NCBI GenBank assembly: GCA_963839095.1
Contig: CAWIUF010000064.1
Coordinates: 310,001 to 374,000, forward strand
DNA from: Palsa-504 sp963839095
GTDB taxonomy: Bacteria > Actinomycetota > Actinomycetes > Streptosporangiales > Streptosporangiaceae
Length of the DNA stretch: 64,000 bases
Reading direction: 5' to 3'
How positions within the stretch are numbered: the stretch's first letter is position 1; every line of letters starts with the position of its first letter. A program made the translations under genes and the position numbers. Shown in pieces: positions 26,468 to 36,666 of the stretch. The notes under the pieces are model-generated. The model was not told where the DNA came from, did not search any database, and saw nothing but the letters and a program-made list of their open reading frames with translations.

Positions 26468-27278
26468 TCCCGCCCTGGTGGTGCGGGCCCGCCGGCTGCG
26501 GGCGGCCCGGGGCGTGGTGGTGGCCAGGGACGTGACGCTGGCGGCCGCCCCGGGCGACGTGGTGGCGGTCGAGGGGCCGAACGGCTCGGGGAAGAGCACG
26601 CTGCTGGCCGCGGCGGCCGGGCTGCTGCCCGCGGATAGCGCGAGCGTCCGGCCCGGTTCCGTCGGCTATGCCCCCGAACGAGCGGGCACCTTGCCCCGGA
26701 TACCGCTTCAGCGGTGGCTGCTCGGCCTGGCCCGGACCGCGGGGCTGGACCGGGAGGAGTCGGCCCGGCGGGCCGGGGACCTGCTCGGCCGGCTCGGCCT
26801 GGCCCATGCCTCCGCGGTGTCGCTGCACGCGCTGTCCCGCGGCAACGCGCAGCGGGCGCTGGTCGCCCAGGCCCTGCTGGCCGACCCCGACCTGCTCATC
26901 CTCGACGAGCCGTCCGGCGGGCTGGACGCCGACGGGGTGACGCGGGTGGCCGCGGAGATCGAGCGGGCCGCGGAGCGCCGGGCCGTGGTGCTGGTGGCGC
27001 GGCACCCGACGGCGCCGCTGCCGCTGCCCTCCGGGCTGACCTGGCGGCTGCACGACGGCGGGGTCGACACCCGGCCGCGGGACGGCGACCCGCACCGCCT
27101 CGCCGCTGGCCTGATGGAGGTCGAGACCGGTGACGGGACCGTCCGGCGGGTGGACGAGGCCGGACTGCCCGCTGTGCTCCGCGCCGCGCTGGACGCGGGG
27201 CTGGCCATCCGGCGCGTTCAGCCGGTGCCTGGTGTCCGGCCGGTCGCCTGGTGTCCGGCCGGTGACGGTCCCCGCTGA
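26460..27278 (+). CDS. ABC transporter ATP-binding protein
   Basis: A 272-residue ATPase. Walker A 'GPNGSGKST', a weak signature 'ALSRGNAQRALVAQ' (the usual LSGGQ is LSRGN, as in CcmA/ABC-2-type exporters), Walker B 'LLILDEPSGGLDADG', H-loop 'VLVARHPT' (the switch His is in an unusual RHPT). GTG at 26460 overlaps purC. The next gene supplies a membrane partner and overlaps by 17 bases. Substrate unknown. Confidence 0.85.
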   Translation: MSDPALVVRARRLRAARGVVVARDVTLAAAPGDVVAVEGPNGSGKSTLLAAAAGLLPADSASVRPGSVGYAPERAGTLPRIPLQRWLLGLARTAGLDREESARRAGDLLGRLGLAHASAVSLHALSRGNAQRALVAQALLADPDLLILDEPSGGLDADGVTRVAAEIERAAERRAVVLVARHPTAPLPLPSGLTWRLHDGGVDTRPRDGDPHRLAAGLMEVETGDGTVRRVDEAGLPAVLRAALDAGLAIRRVQPVPGVRPVAWCPAGDGPR

Positions 27279-27960
27279 TCCCGTAGTGGCGCCGCGGCGG
27301 GCCGGCGCCTTCTTCCGGATCCTGCACGGGGCGGTGCACCGGTCCCGGCTGCTCGCCTCGTCACAGTGGTTCCTGGCGCCCGTGCTGCTGTTCCTGATCG
27401 TGCTGGGCGTCGTCTACGCGACCGACGCCGGTCCCCCGCTGCAGGCCGCGGCGGTTACCGCGATCACGCTGGTGCCCGTGCTGAGCTGGCTGACCGTGCT
27501 GGCGCAGCGGGTGGACGGCCGGGAAATGGCCCGCGCCTTCGCCGCGCACGCCGGCGGCCGGGCCCGGGCGCACCTGGCGACCGACCTGGGGCTGGCGCCG
27601 TTCGCGGTGCTGCTGTCCCTGGCGGCGCTGGTCGCTCCGCTGATCAGCCAGGGCGAATATGCCCATCCGGCCCTGCTGGACGGCCGGATCGTGGTGCTGC
27701 ACCTGGCGGCGGCGGTGTTCGGCGCCGGGATCGGCTCGCTGCTGGCACTGATCGAGCGGGCGGGGTGGCGGCTGCTGGCGGCGGTGGCGGTGTACCTGGT
27801 GCTGTTTGTCGCCGGGAGCACGCCGATGTCGCCGCTGCTGCGGCTGAGCACCCACCCGGCCACGCTGCAGACGCCGGTCGGCGGGCCGGCCGCCTGGCTC
27901 TTCCTGCCCGGCCTGGCCCTGATGGCGGTGGCCGCGTTCCTGTCCGGCCGGCTGACCTAG
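27262..27960 (+). CDS. Multi-pass membrane partner of the ABC ATPase
   Basis: A 232-residue integral membrane protein with about six helices: 'WFLAPVLLFLIVLGVVYA', 'AAAVTAITLVPVLSWLTVLA', 'APFAVLLSLAALVAPLI', 'VVLHLAAAVFGAGIGSLLALI', 'LLAAVAVYLVLFVAG' and 'AAWLFLPGLALMAVAAFLSG'. It overlaps the ATPase gene, so it is probably the transmembrane half of the same exporter. No named family is recognised. Confidence 0.75.
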   Translation: MTVPADPVVAPRRAGAFFRILHGAVHRSRLLASSQWFLAPVLLFLIVLGVVYATDAGPPLQAAAVTAITLVPVLSWLTVLAQRVDGREMARAFAAHAGGRARAHLATDLGLAPFAVLLSLAALVAPLISQGEYAHPALLDGRIVVLHLAAAVFGAGIGSLLALIERAGWRLLAAVAVYLVLFVAGSTPMSPLLRLSTHPATLQTPVGGPAAWLFLPGLALMAVAAFLSGRLT

Positions 27961-28062
27961 AGCTGCAGCCCGGGTTGGCGACCCGCACGCCACCAGCGTC
28001 CCTGGCGGTGCGCAGCCGGGGCGGGTGGGATATGCGTGACGGCCGCGACTCACCTTTGGGCG

Positions 28063-28105
28063 GTCGGTGGCACACAAGGTACGTAAGACGGTACCCGGGG
28101 GCACA
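28063..28105 (-). repeat. Inverted repeat element, copy 1
   Basis: Read on the minus strand this matches 28941-28983 at 31 of 43 positions without gaps (TGTGCCxCCGG..AC..TCTTxCGTA..GCCACxGAC). The two copies point toward each other around the methyltransferase gene. No transposase is present. Confidence 0.5.
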
Positions 28106-28150
28106 CAGAGCGTCCGGCGGGCGCTGCCGCAGCCTGCGGGGTGCCGGCGG

Positions 28151-28849
28151 TCAGGTCCTGATGCAGGTGTAGGCGCCGTAGAGGCGGCCTTCGAACTCCG
28201 CGGCGACGATCTCGAAGCCGGCGGCGGCGAGCATCGGCTCGAGGAGCCAGCGGAAGGTGCTGAACTCGGTGCGGATGTGCTCGGCGTAGTCCTCGCCGGT
28301 GTACCCCTCGGCCGGGTCGGCGGCGGCGTACCGGAACCACTCCCGGAACACGTCCTCGGTCTCGGCGGGACGGAAGTCGTAGATCAGGTCACGCAGCCGC
28401 AGCACCCCGCCGGGGCGCAGCATCCGCGCGATCCGGTCCAGGGCCAGCGCCTTCCAGAAGTCGGGCAGCTGATGCAGGGCATGGCGGGTGTAGACCCCGT
28501 CGGCCGGCGGCCCGGCGTGCTGGTAGCTCAGGAAGCCGGCGCGCACGCAGTCCAGGTTCTTCAGGTTTTCGGCGGCGGCCCGCTCGCGGAGCAGGGCGAG
28601 CATGGCGGGCGAGACGTCGACCGCCGTCACCTGCCCGAACCGGCGGGCCGCCGCCAGCGCGAACTGCCCGGTGCCCGTGCCCAGGTCCACCACCGCCGAA
28701 TCAGCGCCGAGGCCCTGGGCCGTGAAGGCGTCCAGGTCACCGGACGGATCCGGGTAACCCTGCTTGCGGTCGAAGCCGGCCACGAAGGCCGCGTCGAGGT
28801 GCTCGGGTCCCGCGTACGCCAGCTCGTCGATCATCCATGACTCGGTCAC
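28151..28849 (-). CDS. Class I SAM methyltransferase between inverted repeats
   Basis: A 232-residue enzyme. SAM motif I is 'AVVDLGTGTGQFALAAA', with 'VTAVDVSPAMLALL' after strand 2 and 'RMLRPGGVLRLRDLI' later. The N-terminal part has 'DAAFVAGFDRKQGYPDPSGDLDAF', a pattern seen in uncharacterised methyltransferases. GTG at 28849 fits the family start. The substrate is unknown. It is bordered by two copies of a degenerate inverted repeat (28063-28105 and 28941-28983). Confidence 0.85.
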   Translation of the reverse strand: MTESWMIDELAYAGPEHLDAAFVAGFDRKQGYPDPSGDLDAFTAQGLGADSAVVDLGTGTGQFALAAARRFGQVTAVDVSPAMLALLRERAAAENLKNLDCVRAGFLSYQHAGPPADGVYTRHALHQLPDFWKALALDRIARMLRPGGVLRLRDLIYDFRPAETEDVFREWFRYAAADPAEGYTGEDYAEHIRTEFSTFRWLLEPMLAAAGFEIVAAEFEGRLYGAYTCIRT

Positions 28850-28940
28850 GAAGCCATTGTCCCCGGGGCGGCAACTCGTTTCCGTCCATCGCCACCACGA
28901 GCCACTCTTGTCCCAGCCGTACAGGTCTCTTAGGAGTCCG

Positions 28941-28983
28941 TGTGCCACCGGCCACGTTCTTGCGTAGCCCGGGCGCCACAGAC
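28941..28983 (+). repeat. Inverted repeat element, copy 2
   Basis: Inverted partner of 28063-28105, lying about 90 bp upstream of the methyltransferase start. It shares the boxes TGTGCC, CCGG, TCTT, CGTA and GCCAC in the same spacing. Confidence 0.5.
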
Positions 28984-29059
28984 GTCGCTGGATTCCGGCG
29001 GTCGGGCGCTCCCGGATCGGTTCGTCATCGTACGGATGTGGCTATGGCGTCAGATACTT

Positions 29060-29097
29060 CATTTCCGTATAATCCATTTCCGTGATATACGAAAATG
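29060..29097. promoter_or_regulatory. Candidate MarR operator overlapping the marR start
   Basis: Two direct copies of CATTTCCGT begin at 29060 and 29075. CATTTCCG (29075-29082) pairs with CGAAAATG (29090-29097) across seven bases, one mismatch. The dyad covers the GTG start at 29082, a position fitting autorepression. Confidence 0.5.
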
Positions 29098-29507
29098 AAC
29101 TACCTGACGTGGTGCTCGCGCTGCAGCGGGCCACGCACCACACGCTGCATGCGCTGAGCGCGGCGCTGGCCGACCTGAACCTGTCGGCGGCGGAGATCAA
29201 CGCGCTCGCCAACCTGGGCGAGGGCGGGACGCTCAGTGTCCGCCAGCTCAGCGAGCGGACCGGCACCCGGGCCAGCACGCTGACGGGGATGCTCGACCGG
29301 CTGGAGAACCGCGGCTACCTGGAGCGGGAGCTGGATCCGGCGGACCGCCGCTCGTTCCGGCTGCCGCTCACCGAGCTGGGTCAGGAGGTGGCCGGCCGGG
29401 CGCTCGCCGCCATCGCGGACCTGGAACGGGAGGCGCTGGCGCGGCTGAACGCGACCCAGCTGGCCGGGTACCACGCCGTCATCACCGCCCTGCAGGAGGC
29501 CTGCTGA
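29082..29507 (+). CDS. MarR-family transcriptional regulator
   Basis: A 141-residue winged-helix dimer. It has an N-terminal dimer helix and DNA-binding core 'LSVRQLSERTGTRASTLTGMLDRLENRGYLERELDPADRRSFRLPLT' (shown in pieces), with the wing 'DPADRRSFRLPLT' that is diagnostic of MarR. It overlaps the next gene by one base. It probably controls the 29507-29944 gene and itself, given the palindrome at its own start codon. The ligand is unknown. Confidence 0.88.
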   Translation: MIYENELPDVVLALQRATHHTLHALSAALADLNLSAAEINALANLGEGGTLSVRQLSERTGTRASTLTGMLDRLENRGYLERELDPADRRSFRLPLTELGQEVAGRALAAIADLEREALARLNATQLAGYHAVITALQEAC

Positions 29508-29944
29508 TGCCGCACCAGGGGCCGGCCGACGCCGAACTGGCCGCCATCATGGCGGAAATCACCGGCCCGGACGGGGAGTTCCGGCACCGCCAGCACATCC
29601 ACCTGGCCTTCCTGGCCGTGCGGCGGTACGGCAGGGCGGAGGCGATCACCAGGATCTGCGACTGGATCCAGCAGATCGCCGCCTACGCGCGGGCGCCGCA
29701 GAAGTACCACCACACGGTCTCGCGGGCCTGGGTGGAGATCGTCGCCCACCACGTCGAGGCCGACCGGGATTGCTCCGACTTCGGCAGCTTCGCCACGCGG
29801 CATCCCGCGCTTCTCGACAAGCGCCTGCTGACCAGGCACTACCGGTCCTCGACGCTGGCGGCCCCCGCCGCGCGGCCTGGCTGGGCCGAGCCGGATCTCC
29901 TGCCGTTTCCCTGGTCGCCCGGTCAGGACAGCAAGGCGGGCTGA
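29507..29944 (+). CDS. Unknown His-rich small protein co-transcribed with marR
   Basis: A 145-residue cytosolic protein. It contains 'FRHRQHIHLAFLAVRRYG', 'APQKYHHTVSRAWVEIVAHHVE' and 'LLTRHYRSS', so about ten His residues in conserved-looking positions that might form a metal or substrate site. I do not recognise a named family, though similar short proteins exist in actinomycetes. GGAGG precedes the ATG, and it is translationally coupled to marR. The 3' end overlaps the convergent gene by 22 bases. Confidence 0.65.
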   Translation: MPHQGPADAELAAIMAEITGPDGEFRHRQHIHLAFLAVRRYGRAEAITRICDWIQQIAAYARAPQKYHHTVSRAWVEIVAHHVEADRDCSDFGSFATRHPALLDKRLLTRHYRSSTLAAPAARPGWAEPDLLPFPWSPGQDSKAG

Positions 29945-30285
29945 TCGATCACCCACCGCCAGCTTCCGTCCGGCTGACGCCGGGCCACCTCGACCGTGGC
30001 ACCGCCGCCGGGCAGCCGGGTCGAGGTGAGCGCCAGGTCGCCGTTCCTGACGACAGGCTGCTGGCCGGCCGAGGTGAACACGGGCTGGCCTGCCAGCAGT
30101 TCGGCGTACGCGGCGCGGATCTCTTCGTGCCCGGTGGCCACCCGTCCCGGCGAGACGGCCAGCACCGCGTCTGGTTCGTAAAGCGCGACCAGTCCTTCGA
30201 CGTCTCCCGCGTTGGCTCGTGCCAGGAAGAACGGGCCGAGATCTTCGGGCTGCCGGGCGAGCGCCCGTTCCGGGTTCGCTGTCAT
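29923..30285 (-). CDS. NTF2-like (SnoaL_3/DUF4440-type) protein
   Basis: A 120-residue cone-shaped NTF2-fold protein. Its features are 'FFLARANAGDVEGLVALYEPDAVLAV', 'GHEEIRAAYAELLAG' and a final strand 'DGSWRWVIDQPA'. Such proteins are often SgcJ-like or steroid-isomerase-like with unknown substrates. ATG at 30285 is the best start. It is convergent with the previous gene. Confidence 0.8.
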   Translation of the reverse strand: MTANPERALARQPEDLGPFFLARANAGDVEGLVALYEPDAVLAVSPGRVATGHEEIRAAYAELLAGQPVFTSAGQQPVVRNGDLALTSTRLPGGGATVEVARRQPDGSWRWVIDQPALLS

Positions 30286-30506
30286 GATCCGCGCCGCCGA
30301 TCCAGTTGAGCGTCCGCTGCCCCGGAATCGTCTCACTGCCGTCTGTCATCCGCGGTGGCTCGAGCCGGGCGACTGCTCGGCGCCGCTGGGGCTTCTTTGA
30401 CCGTCACGAGGGCTCCCCCGCGGTACCGCTGATTGACAGTCAGCAGCATCTTGCTGTTATCAGCATTTCATCCCTTCCGCTCCCGCGCGATTGCCGCCCG
30501 GCGCGC

Positions 30507-31339
30507 TCAAGGATGACCCGCGTGCCCGAAACCGCCGTGGCCGCCGCCGCTGTGCCCGCCGCCGCTGTGCCCGCCGCCGAAATGGCCGCCGCCATATCCG
30601 GCGTGCCCGGAATGATGGCCAGCGTGCCCGTGGTCATGGGAGGGCGGCGCCGTCCACTGACGGGAGAAATCATCGGCCCGGCCATGACCGCGGTGAGCGC
30701 CGGCGTCGTTCACGCAGACCTGCCAGGCCCTGGTGAAAGCCTCAAGGCGGCCCCAGGGGATCTCACCGGAACGCCAGGTCACAGTGCTGTCACGGGATTC
30801 GATGACGGCGGCGGGCGCCGCGGCCAAGCCAAAGATCATCATGTACGGCGCGAGAACGGCCGGTACCCCGGCTCCGCTCAGTGCCCGTGCGCGCAACTCC
30901 CGCCGGAAACCCTGGATCTGCCCGAGCAACTGCTCGCCCTGCTCCGTACGCTGGTCCCGGCGCCAGCGCCGGAGCCAGCCGTGCCGGACGGCGTCGCGGC
31001 GGAGTTCCGCCCGGACCCGGTTGAGCGTCGGGATCAGTTCGCCGCCTATCCCCGGCAGGCACACCTGAGCTTGCGGACCGGACAATCCGCCGAGCAATAT
31101 CATCTCGAATGGCAGCAGCGGCTCGTCCGGGTCAGGTTCCTGGTCACGCAAGTCCGTCAGCAGCCACTCCGGGCTATCGCCACCTGGAACCTCTTCAATA
31201 CGAAGAAAGCCGCGCCTGGAAAGATCAATGAACGTCGCGCAGATAGGCCGGCGATAACCTGGCCGACCACGATGATCCCGAGCTGAGCTGGCCGCAGATC
31301 CCCAGGTGGGGCCAGCCTTTCCGGCAACTGTCCGCTCAT
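30507..31339 (-). CDS. DUF2207-like C-terminal-domain protein with a Gly/His tail, one frameshift
   Basis: The ATG at 31339 starts 'MSGQLPERLAPPGDLRPAQLGII'. The frame breaks near 31244-31249; one added base joins it to 'ICATFIDLSRRGFLRIEEVPGG' and the remainder to 30507. I recognise the layout from actinobacterial proteins equivalent to the cytosolic part of DUF2207 membrane proteins, but here without transmembrane helices. The last about 45 residues alternate G and H ('GHHSGHAGYGGGHFGGGH', then 'SGGGHSGGGHGG'), a likely metal-binding or disordered tail. Function unknown. The frameshift could be an error. Confidence 0.6.
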
Positions 31340-31516
31340 AATGGGAAGTTTAGGTCCCGGCAGTAATTCCGCCTACAAACAAATGCCGATCCTTCAGACT
31401 TCCAGAAACTTGGAAACTGGTTTAACGGATGGCGGCTACTTCTGCCCCATGGCACAATGCCGCTTAGATTGTCGTGGTCGCGTTTCATGATCGCGGGCAG
31501 GCGCGGTTCCTGTCTC

Positions 31517-32869
<1,353 letters not shown>

Positions 32870-32972
32870 CGAACTCCTCCTCCTGCAGGATCGTGGCGCC
32901 GCCAAGGCAGGCCGGCCCGGAAAAGTCCATGTTATTTACCACCGTATCGGCCGGGAGCAGGTCCGGTTGCCG

Positions 32973-35495
32973 TCAGCCCTGGGATCGTGTCCAGTTCTTC
33001 CCGTCAGCCGAGGTGAGGGTGAAGCCGCCGGGCCCGGTGGCCACCCACCCGTGCGGCCCGTGGGTCACCGTGGATAGCCCGGTCAGGTCCGCGTCGGCGG
33101 ATACCTGGGCGAGCGTGGAGACCAGGGACCGCGGTCCGCCGGACACCCGCCGCCACACCGCCGGATAGCCGTTCGCGCTGCCCACGGCGATCTCCACGCC
33201 GCCCGCGGTGGCCGTGCCGCGAACCTTGGCCTCCGGGACAAGGCCGCCCGGGATGGCGCTCAGCGAGACGGGCGCGATCTTCCCCGCGGTGTCCGCCTTG
33301 ATCAGCAGCCCTTCCTGGCCGGTCCGGGTGGAGTTGGTGTTCCCGGCGGCGATGACGGTGCCGTCCGCGCCGAGCGCGGGGTTGAAGCCCGGTCCGTTCG
33401 AGGTGTCGCCGAGCGGCGCGACCGGCAGCCACCGGGCGCCGGTGCCGGTGCTGGTGTACGCCACGTACTGGCCCTTGGTGTGGCCGGTCACCACGAAGCC
33501 GTAATCGCTCCCCTTGACCGCGTTCGGGCTCCAGCCGCCGGCCGCGTCGATCGTCCCGGCGTACCCCCACGTCCGGCCGTCCGCGGAGAAGTAGGCGACG
33601 CCGTCGTCCGCGCCGTTCGCGGCGGTGCCCGGCCGGACCAGGATCAGCCCGGCCTTGTCGAACGACACCCCGCTGACCGAGGTCCTGGCGCCGTGATCGG
33701 CCGGGACGGTCACCGGCGTCCACCGGGCGCCGTCGTCGGTGCTCAGCCACACGCCGCCGCTGCGGTCGGCGATCACCGTGGCCGTGCCCTGCGAGGCGGC
33801 GAAGTCGATGTTCCCCGGGATCAGGCCAGCCTCCCGCAGCCCCAGCTGCCCGGCGGGCAGCCGCTGCCAGCTCACGCCATCACGTGAGGTCCAGATCACC
33901 GCCTGCCGCCCGGCGCTGGTCTGGCCGTAACCGCCGGCCAGGAAACCGCCGGGGGTGCTGCTGACCACGTCAATCGAGTCACCGGGCTGCTGCGGGGTGA
34001 TCCCGTGCTTGCTCGCCAGCGTCCACGACCGCCCGTCCGGGCTGGTCCAGAGGGCGTTGTCCCCCTCCGCCATCCAGCCGTGCGGGCCGCCGGCGATCCG
34101 CTCAGCCGGGTAACCCAGCGGCGCCGGGCCGCCACCGGGCAGCTGAAGCGGGGCCAGCTGCCAGGTCTGCCCGGCGTCGGCGGAGACGAAGAACTGCTGG
34201 CGGACGGCGCCGTCGCTTTCCTGCGAGCCCGTCGTCACGATCGTGCTGCCCGAGGCGACGATGCGGTCGATCTTCTGGAAGACGCCGCGGGCCAGCTGGC
34301 CCGGGTAGGTCGGCAGGGCGTTCGCCGCGGCCGGCTGCGCCGGGCCGGCTGATCCCTCGTTCGCGGCGGGACCCGCCGCGGGCGGGTGGCCGGGCAGCAC
34401 CACGATGATGACGGCGGCCGCGAGCGCGGCGGCGCCCAGGGCCGCCGCGACCAGGCCCGAGACCCGCCGGGTGAGCCTGCGCTTCCTGGTCGGCGGGATC
34501 GTGCCGCCGGGCGTCCCGGCGGGCCGCGGGGCCGGGTCGAGCAGCAGCGGACCCTTCCGTCCGCCGGGCCCCTGCTCCCCCGGAACGGGCCCGCGCGGCG
34601 GGCCGGGCTGCGGGCCGGGCGGCGGCCTGCCCTGCGTCCAGGTCTGCGACAGGACGGTCTGGGTGGGCGAGTCCTGGACCCGGGCCGGCCGCATGCCGCC
34701 GGTCAGCTGGTCGAGAAGCTGACGGGCGGTCGGCCGGTGTTCTGGCGCCTTGGCCAGCGCGGCCGCCACCAGCGGCCGGAGCGAGTCGGGAACCGCGCCG
34801 ATGTCCGGGTCGGTGTGCAGGACGCGGTACAGGACGGCGTTGGTATCCCCGGTCCCGAACGGCGACTGCCCGGTGGCGGCGTACGCCACGGTCACGCCCC
34901 AGACGAAGATGTCGGCCGCCGGGCCGGGCCGGCCGCTGATCTGCTCCGGGGCCATGAAGCCAGCCGAGCCGACCATCATGCCCGTCTTGGTGACGGACAC
35001 GGCGTCCAGCGCCTGGGCGATGCCGAAGTCGATGACCTTCGGCCCGGCGGCGGCCAGGATCACGTTGGAGGGCTTGAGGTCCCGGTGCACGATGCCGGCC
35101 GCGTGGATCACGGTCAGCGCCTCGGCCAGCCCGGTGGCCAGCCCGTAGAGCATGTCCGGGCCGAGCCGTCCGCGGCTGTCGATGTACTCGGCCAGCGACG
35201 GGCCCTCGGCGTACTCGGTGACCATGAACGGCCGCGCGGATTCGGTGTCGGCCTCGATCACCCGCACCGTGCAGACGCCGCTGACCCGCGTCAGCGCCGA
35301 CACCTCGCGGCGGAACCGGCGCCGGAACTCCGGGTCGTCGGCGAGCTCGGGCCGGAGCACCTTGACCGCGACGCCGGTGCCGTCCCAGCCGACGCCCAGG
35401 TACACCACGCCCATGCCGCCCGCACCCAGCCGGGCCGACAGCCGGTAGTTGCCGATCCGGGCCGGATCACCAGCCTGGAGAGGCGCGCGAGCCAA
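32973..35495 (-). CDS. Receptor-type Ser/Thr kinase with an extracytoplasmic BNR/propeller domain
   Basis: An 840-residue single-pass kinase. The cytosolic kinase domain (about 12-265) closely matches its downstream paralogue and keeps the Gly loop, Lys, HRD, DFG and APE. A Pro/Gly linker leads to one transmembrane helix at about 345-367 ('VAAALGAAALAAAVIIVVL'). The outside part (about 430 residues) has repeated 'S.DG..W' boxes ('SADAGQTWQ', 'TSPDGRSWT', 'TSRDGVSWQ', 'STDDGARWT', 'SADGRTWG', 'SADGKNWT'), the BNR/Asp-box pattern of sialidase-like beta-propellers. It therefore looks like a sensor that binds a glycan or peptide and signals inward. TTG at 35495 follows GGAGG. Confidence 0.92.
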   Translation of the reverse strand: MARAPLQAGDPARIGNYRLSARLGAGGMGVVYLGVGWDGTGVAVKVLRPELADDPEFRRRFRREVSALTRVSGVCTVRVIEADTESARPFMVTEYAEGPSLAEYIDSRGRLGPDMLYGLATGLAEALTVIHAAGIVHRDLKPSNVILAAAGPKVIDFGIAQALDAVSVTKTGMMVGSAGFMAPEQISGRPGPAADIFVWGVTVAYAATGQSPFGTGDTNAVLYRVLHTDPDIGAVPDSLRPLVAAALAKAPEHRPTARQLLDQLTGGMRPARVQDSPTQTVLSQTWTQGRPPPGPQPGPPRGPVPGEQGPGGRKGPLLLDPAPRPAGTPGGTIPPTRKRRLTRRVSGLVAAALGAAALAAAVIIVVLPGHPPAAGPAANEGSAGPAQPAAANALPTYPGQLARGVFQKIDRIVASGSTIVTTGSQESDGAVRQQFFVSADAGQTWQLAPLQLPGGGPAPLGYPAERIAGGPHGWMAEGDNALWTSPDGRSWTLASKHGITPQQPGDSIDVVSSTPGGFLAGGYGQTSAGRQAVIWTSRDGVSWQRLPAGQLGLREAGLIPGNIDFAASQGTATVIADRSGGVWLSTDDGARWTPVTVPADHGARTSVSGVSFDKAGLILVRPGTAANGADDGVAYFSADGRTWGYAGTIDAAGGWSPNAVKGSDYGFVVTGHTKGQYVAYTSTGTGARWLPVAPLGDTSNGPGFNPALGADGTVIAAGNTNSTRTGQEGLLIKADTAGKIAPVSLSAIPGGLVPEAKVRGTATAGGVEIAVGSANGYPAVWRRVSGGPRSLVSTLAQVSADADLTGLSTVTHGPHGWVATGPGGFTLTSADGKNWTRSQG

Positions 35496-35647
35496 GGGTT
35501 TCCTCCGACGTTGACGGTGGCTTCTGCCCAGGCCGGACGCAGCCATAGTTCTTACCCTGATATTACGCAACCGGTTGACAGGAGGTTCAGTCCGGCGTAG
35601 AAGCCCAGGGCTTGCCCGCAGAGCGCGGCGGCTGGCACGATGACGGC

Positions 35648-36160
35648 GTGGAGTACCTACTGGCGCAGGTGAACATCGCCCGGATGCGGGAACCGCTGGA
35701 CAGCCCGCTGCTGGCGGACTTCGTCGCGGCCCTGGACCCGGTGAACGCGCTGGCGGACGCCGCCCCCGGCTTCGTCTGGCGGCTGCAGACCGAGGACGGC
35801 AACGCGCTCGCGGTGCGCGCCTTCGAGTGGGACCGGGCCGCAAGCGCCGGCGTCCTGGTCAACATGTCGGTCTGGGAATCGGTCGAGACGCTCGCCGCGT
35901 TCGTCTACTCCGACGCGCACCGCGAGATCATGAGGCAGCGCCGCACGTGGTTCGAGCGGATGGCCACCGCCCACACCGCCTTGTGGTGGATACCCCGCGA
36001 CCACACCCCCGCCACCAGCGAGGCCGAGGAACGGGTGATCCACCTGCGGGTGTACGGGCCCACGGCGCACGCGTTCACGCTGCGTGAGCACTTCCCGCCA
36101 CCGGGCGCGGCGGCCTCCGGTCCGGTCAGCAGCCCGGAGGAATGGAACTGCCCGGCCTGA
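35648..36160 (+). CDS. DUF3291 family protein
   Basis: A 170-residue protein matching DUF3291 (ABM-like dimeric barrel): 'YLLAQVNIARMREPLDSP', 'GFVWRLQTEDGNA', 'VNMSVWESVETLAAFVY', 'WFERMATAHTALWWIPRDHTP'. The function is unknown. GTG at 35648 gives the family start. It lies alone between convergent and divergent neighbours. Confidence 0.85.
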   Translation: MEYLLAQVNIARMREPLDSPLLADFVAALDPVNALADAAPGFVWRLQTEDGNALAVRAFEWDRAASAGVLVNMSVWESVETLAAFVYSDAHREIMRQRRTWFERMATAHTALWWIPRDHTPATSEAEERVIHLRVYGPTAHAFTLREHFPPPGAAASGPVSSPEEWNCPA

Positions 36161-36191
36161 AGCTCCCGGCTGGCCGTCAGGGCCGGCCAGT

Positions 36192-36617
36192 TCAGTGCCG
36201 GGCCGCCCAGGGGCCTACGCCGGCGATCCGGTCCACGCTGATGTGGGTGACGTAGCCAGGAGGCGGGTTGTCCATCGGCGGGAACTTCACGTCCGGGCCG
36301 AGATAGGTACGGGCGAGTTCCTGCAGCAGTCCGGGTGCGCCGCCCTCGGTGACCCGGGCCGTGCCGTAGATCACCAGGTACTGGGTCAGGCCCATGGGGT
36401 CGGGGGTGTCGGTCTCGATCGACAGCGCGACCCGGCTGTCGTTGCGGATGTTGCGGACCTTGCGGTGCTCGGGCAGGTGCGCCGCCACGAGCTCGTCGCC
36501 GTCGAGGCCGACCCAGACCACGGTGACCTGGGGGCTCCCGTCCGGATTCAGGGTGACCAGGTGGGCCAGCGCGGAGGACTCCAGTACCGCGCGGGCACTG
36601 TCGGGGATTGACGTCAT
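36192..36617 (-). CDS. PPOX-class F420-dependent (pyridoxamine oxidase-like) protein
   Basis: A 141-residue split-barrel flavin/deazaflavin protein. Features are 'LESSALAHLVTLNPDGSPQVTVVWVGLDGD' (in parts), 'HRKVRNIRNDSRVALSIE' and 'YLVIYGTARVTEGGA', typical of Rv1155-type F420-binding proteins. It probably uses F420 or FMN for redox of small molecules. It is divergent from the PIG-L gene. Confidence 0.85.
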   Translation of the reverse strand: MTSIPDSARAVLESSALAHLVTLNPDGSPQVTVVWVGLDGDELVAAHLPEHRKVRNIRNDSRVALSIETDTPDPMGLTQYLVIYGTARVTEGGAPGLLQELARTYLGPDVKFPPMDNPPPGYVTHISVDRIAGVGPWAARH

Positions 36618-36666
36618 GCCAGGACGCTAGGGTAAGGCCTACACCCAAGGGAAGAGGGGGCCGCGG

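Noticed and set aside
27361..28104. Long minus-strand open frame opposite the membrane protein gene
   Set aside because: It is rich in Q, R, G and P with no family features. It is the shadow of the plus-strand ABC membrane gene, whose codon bias keeps the antisense frame open.
28921..28985. Possible tRNA gene between the methyltransferase and marR
   Set aside because: The region has no acceptor-stem pairing or T-loop GTTCRAATC motif; the repeated boxes fit the inverted repeat pair instead.
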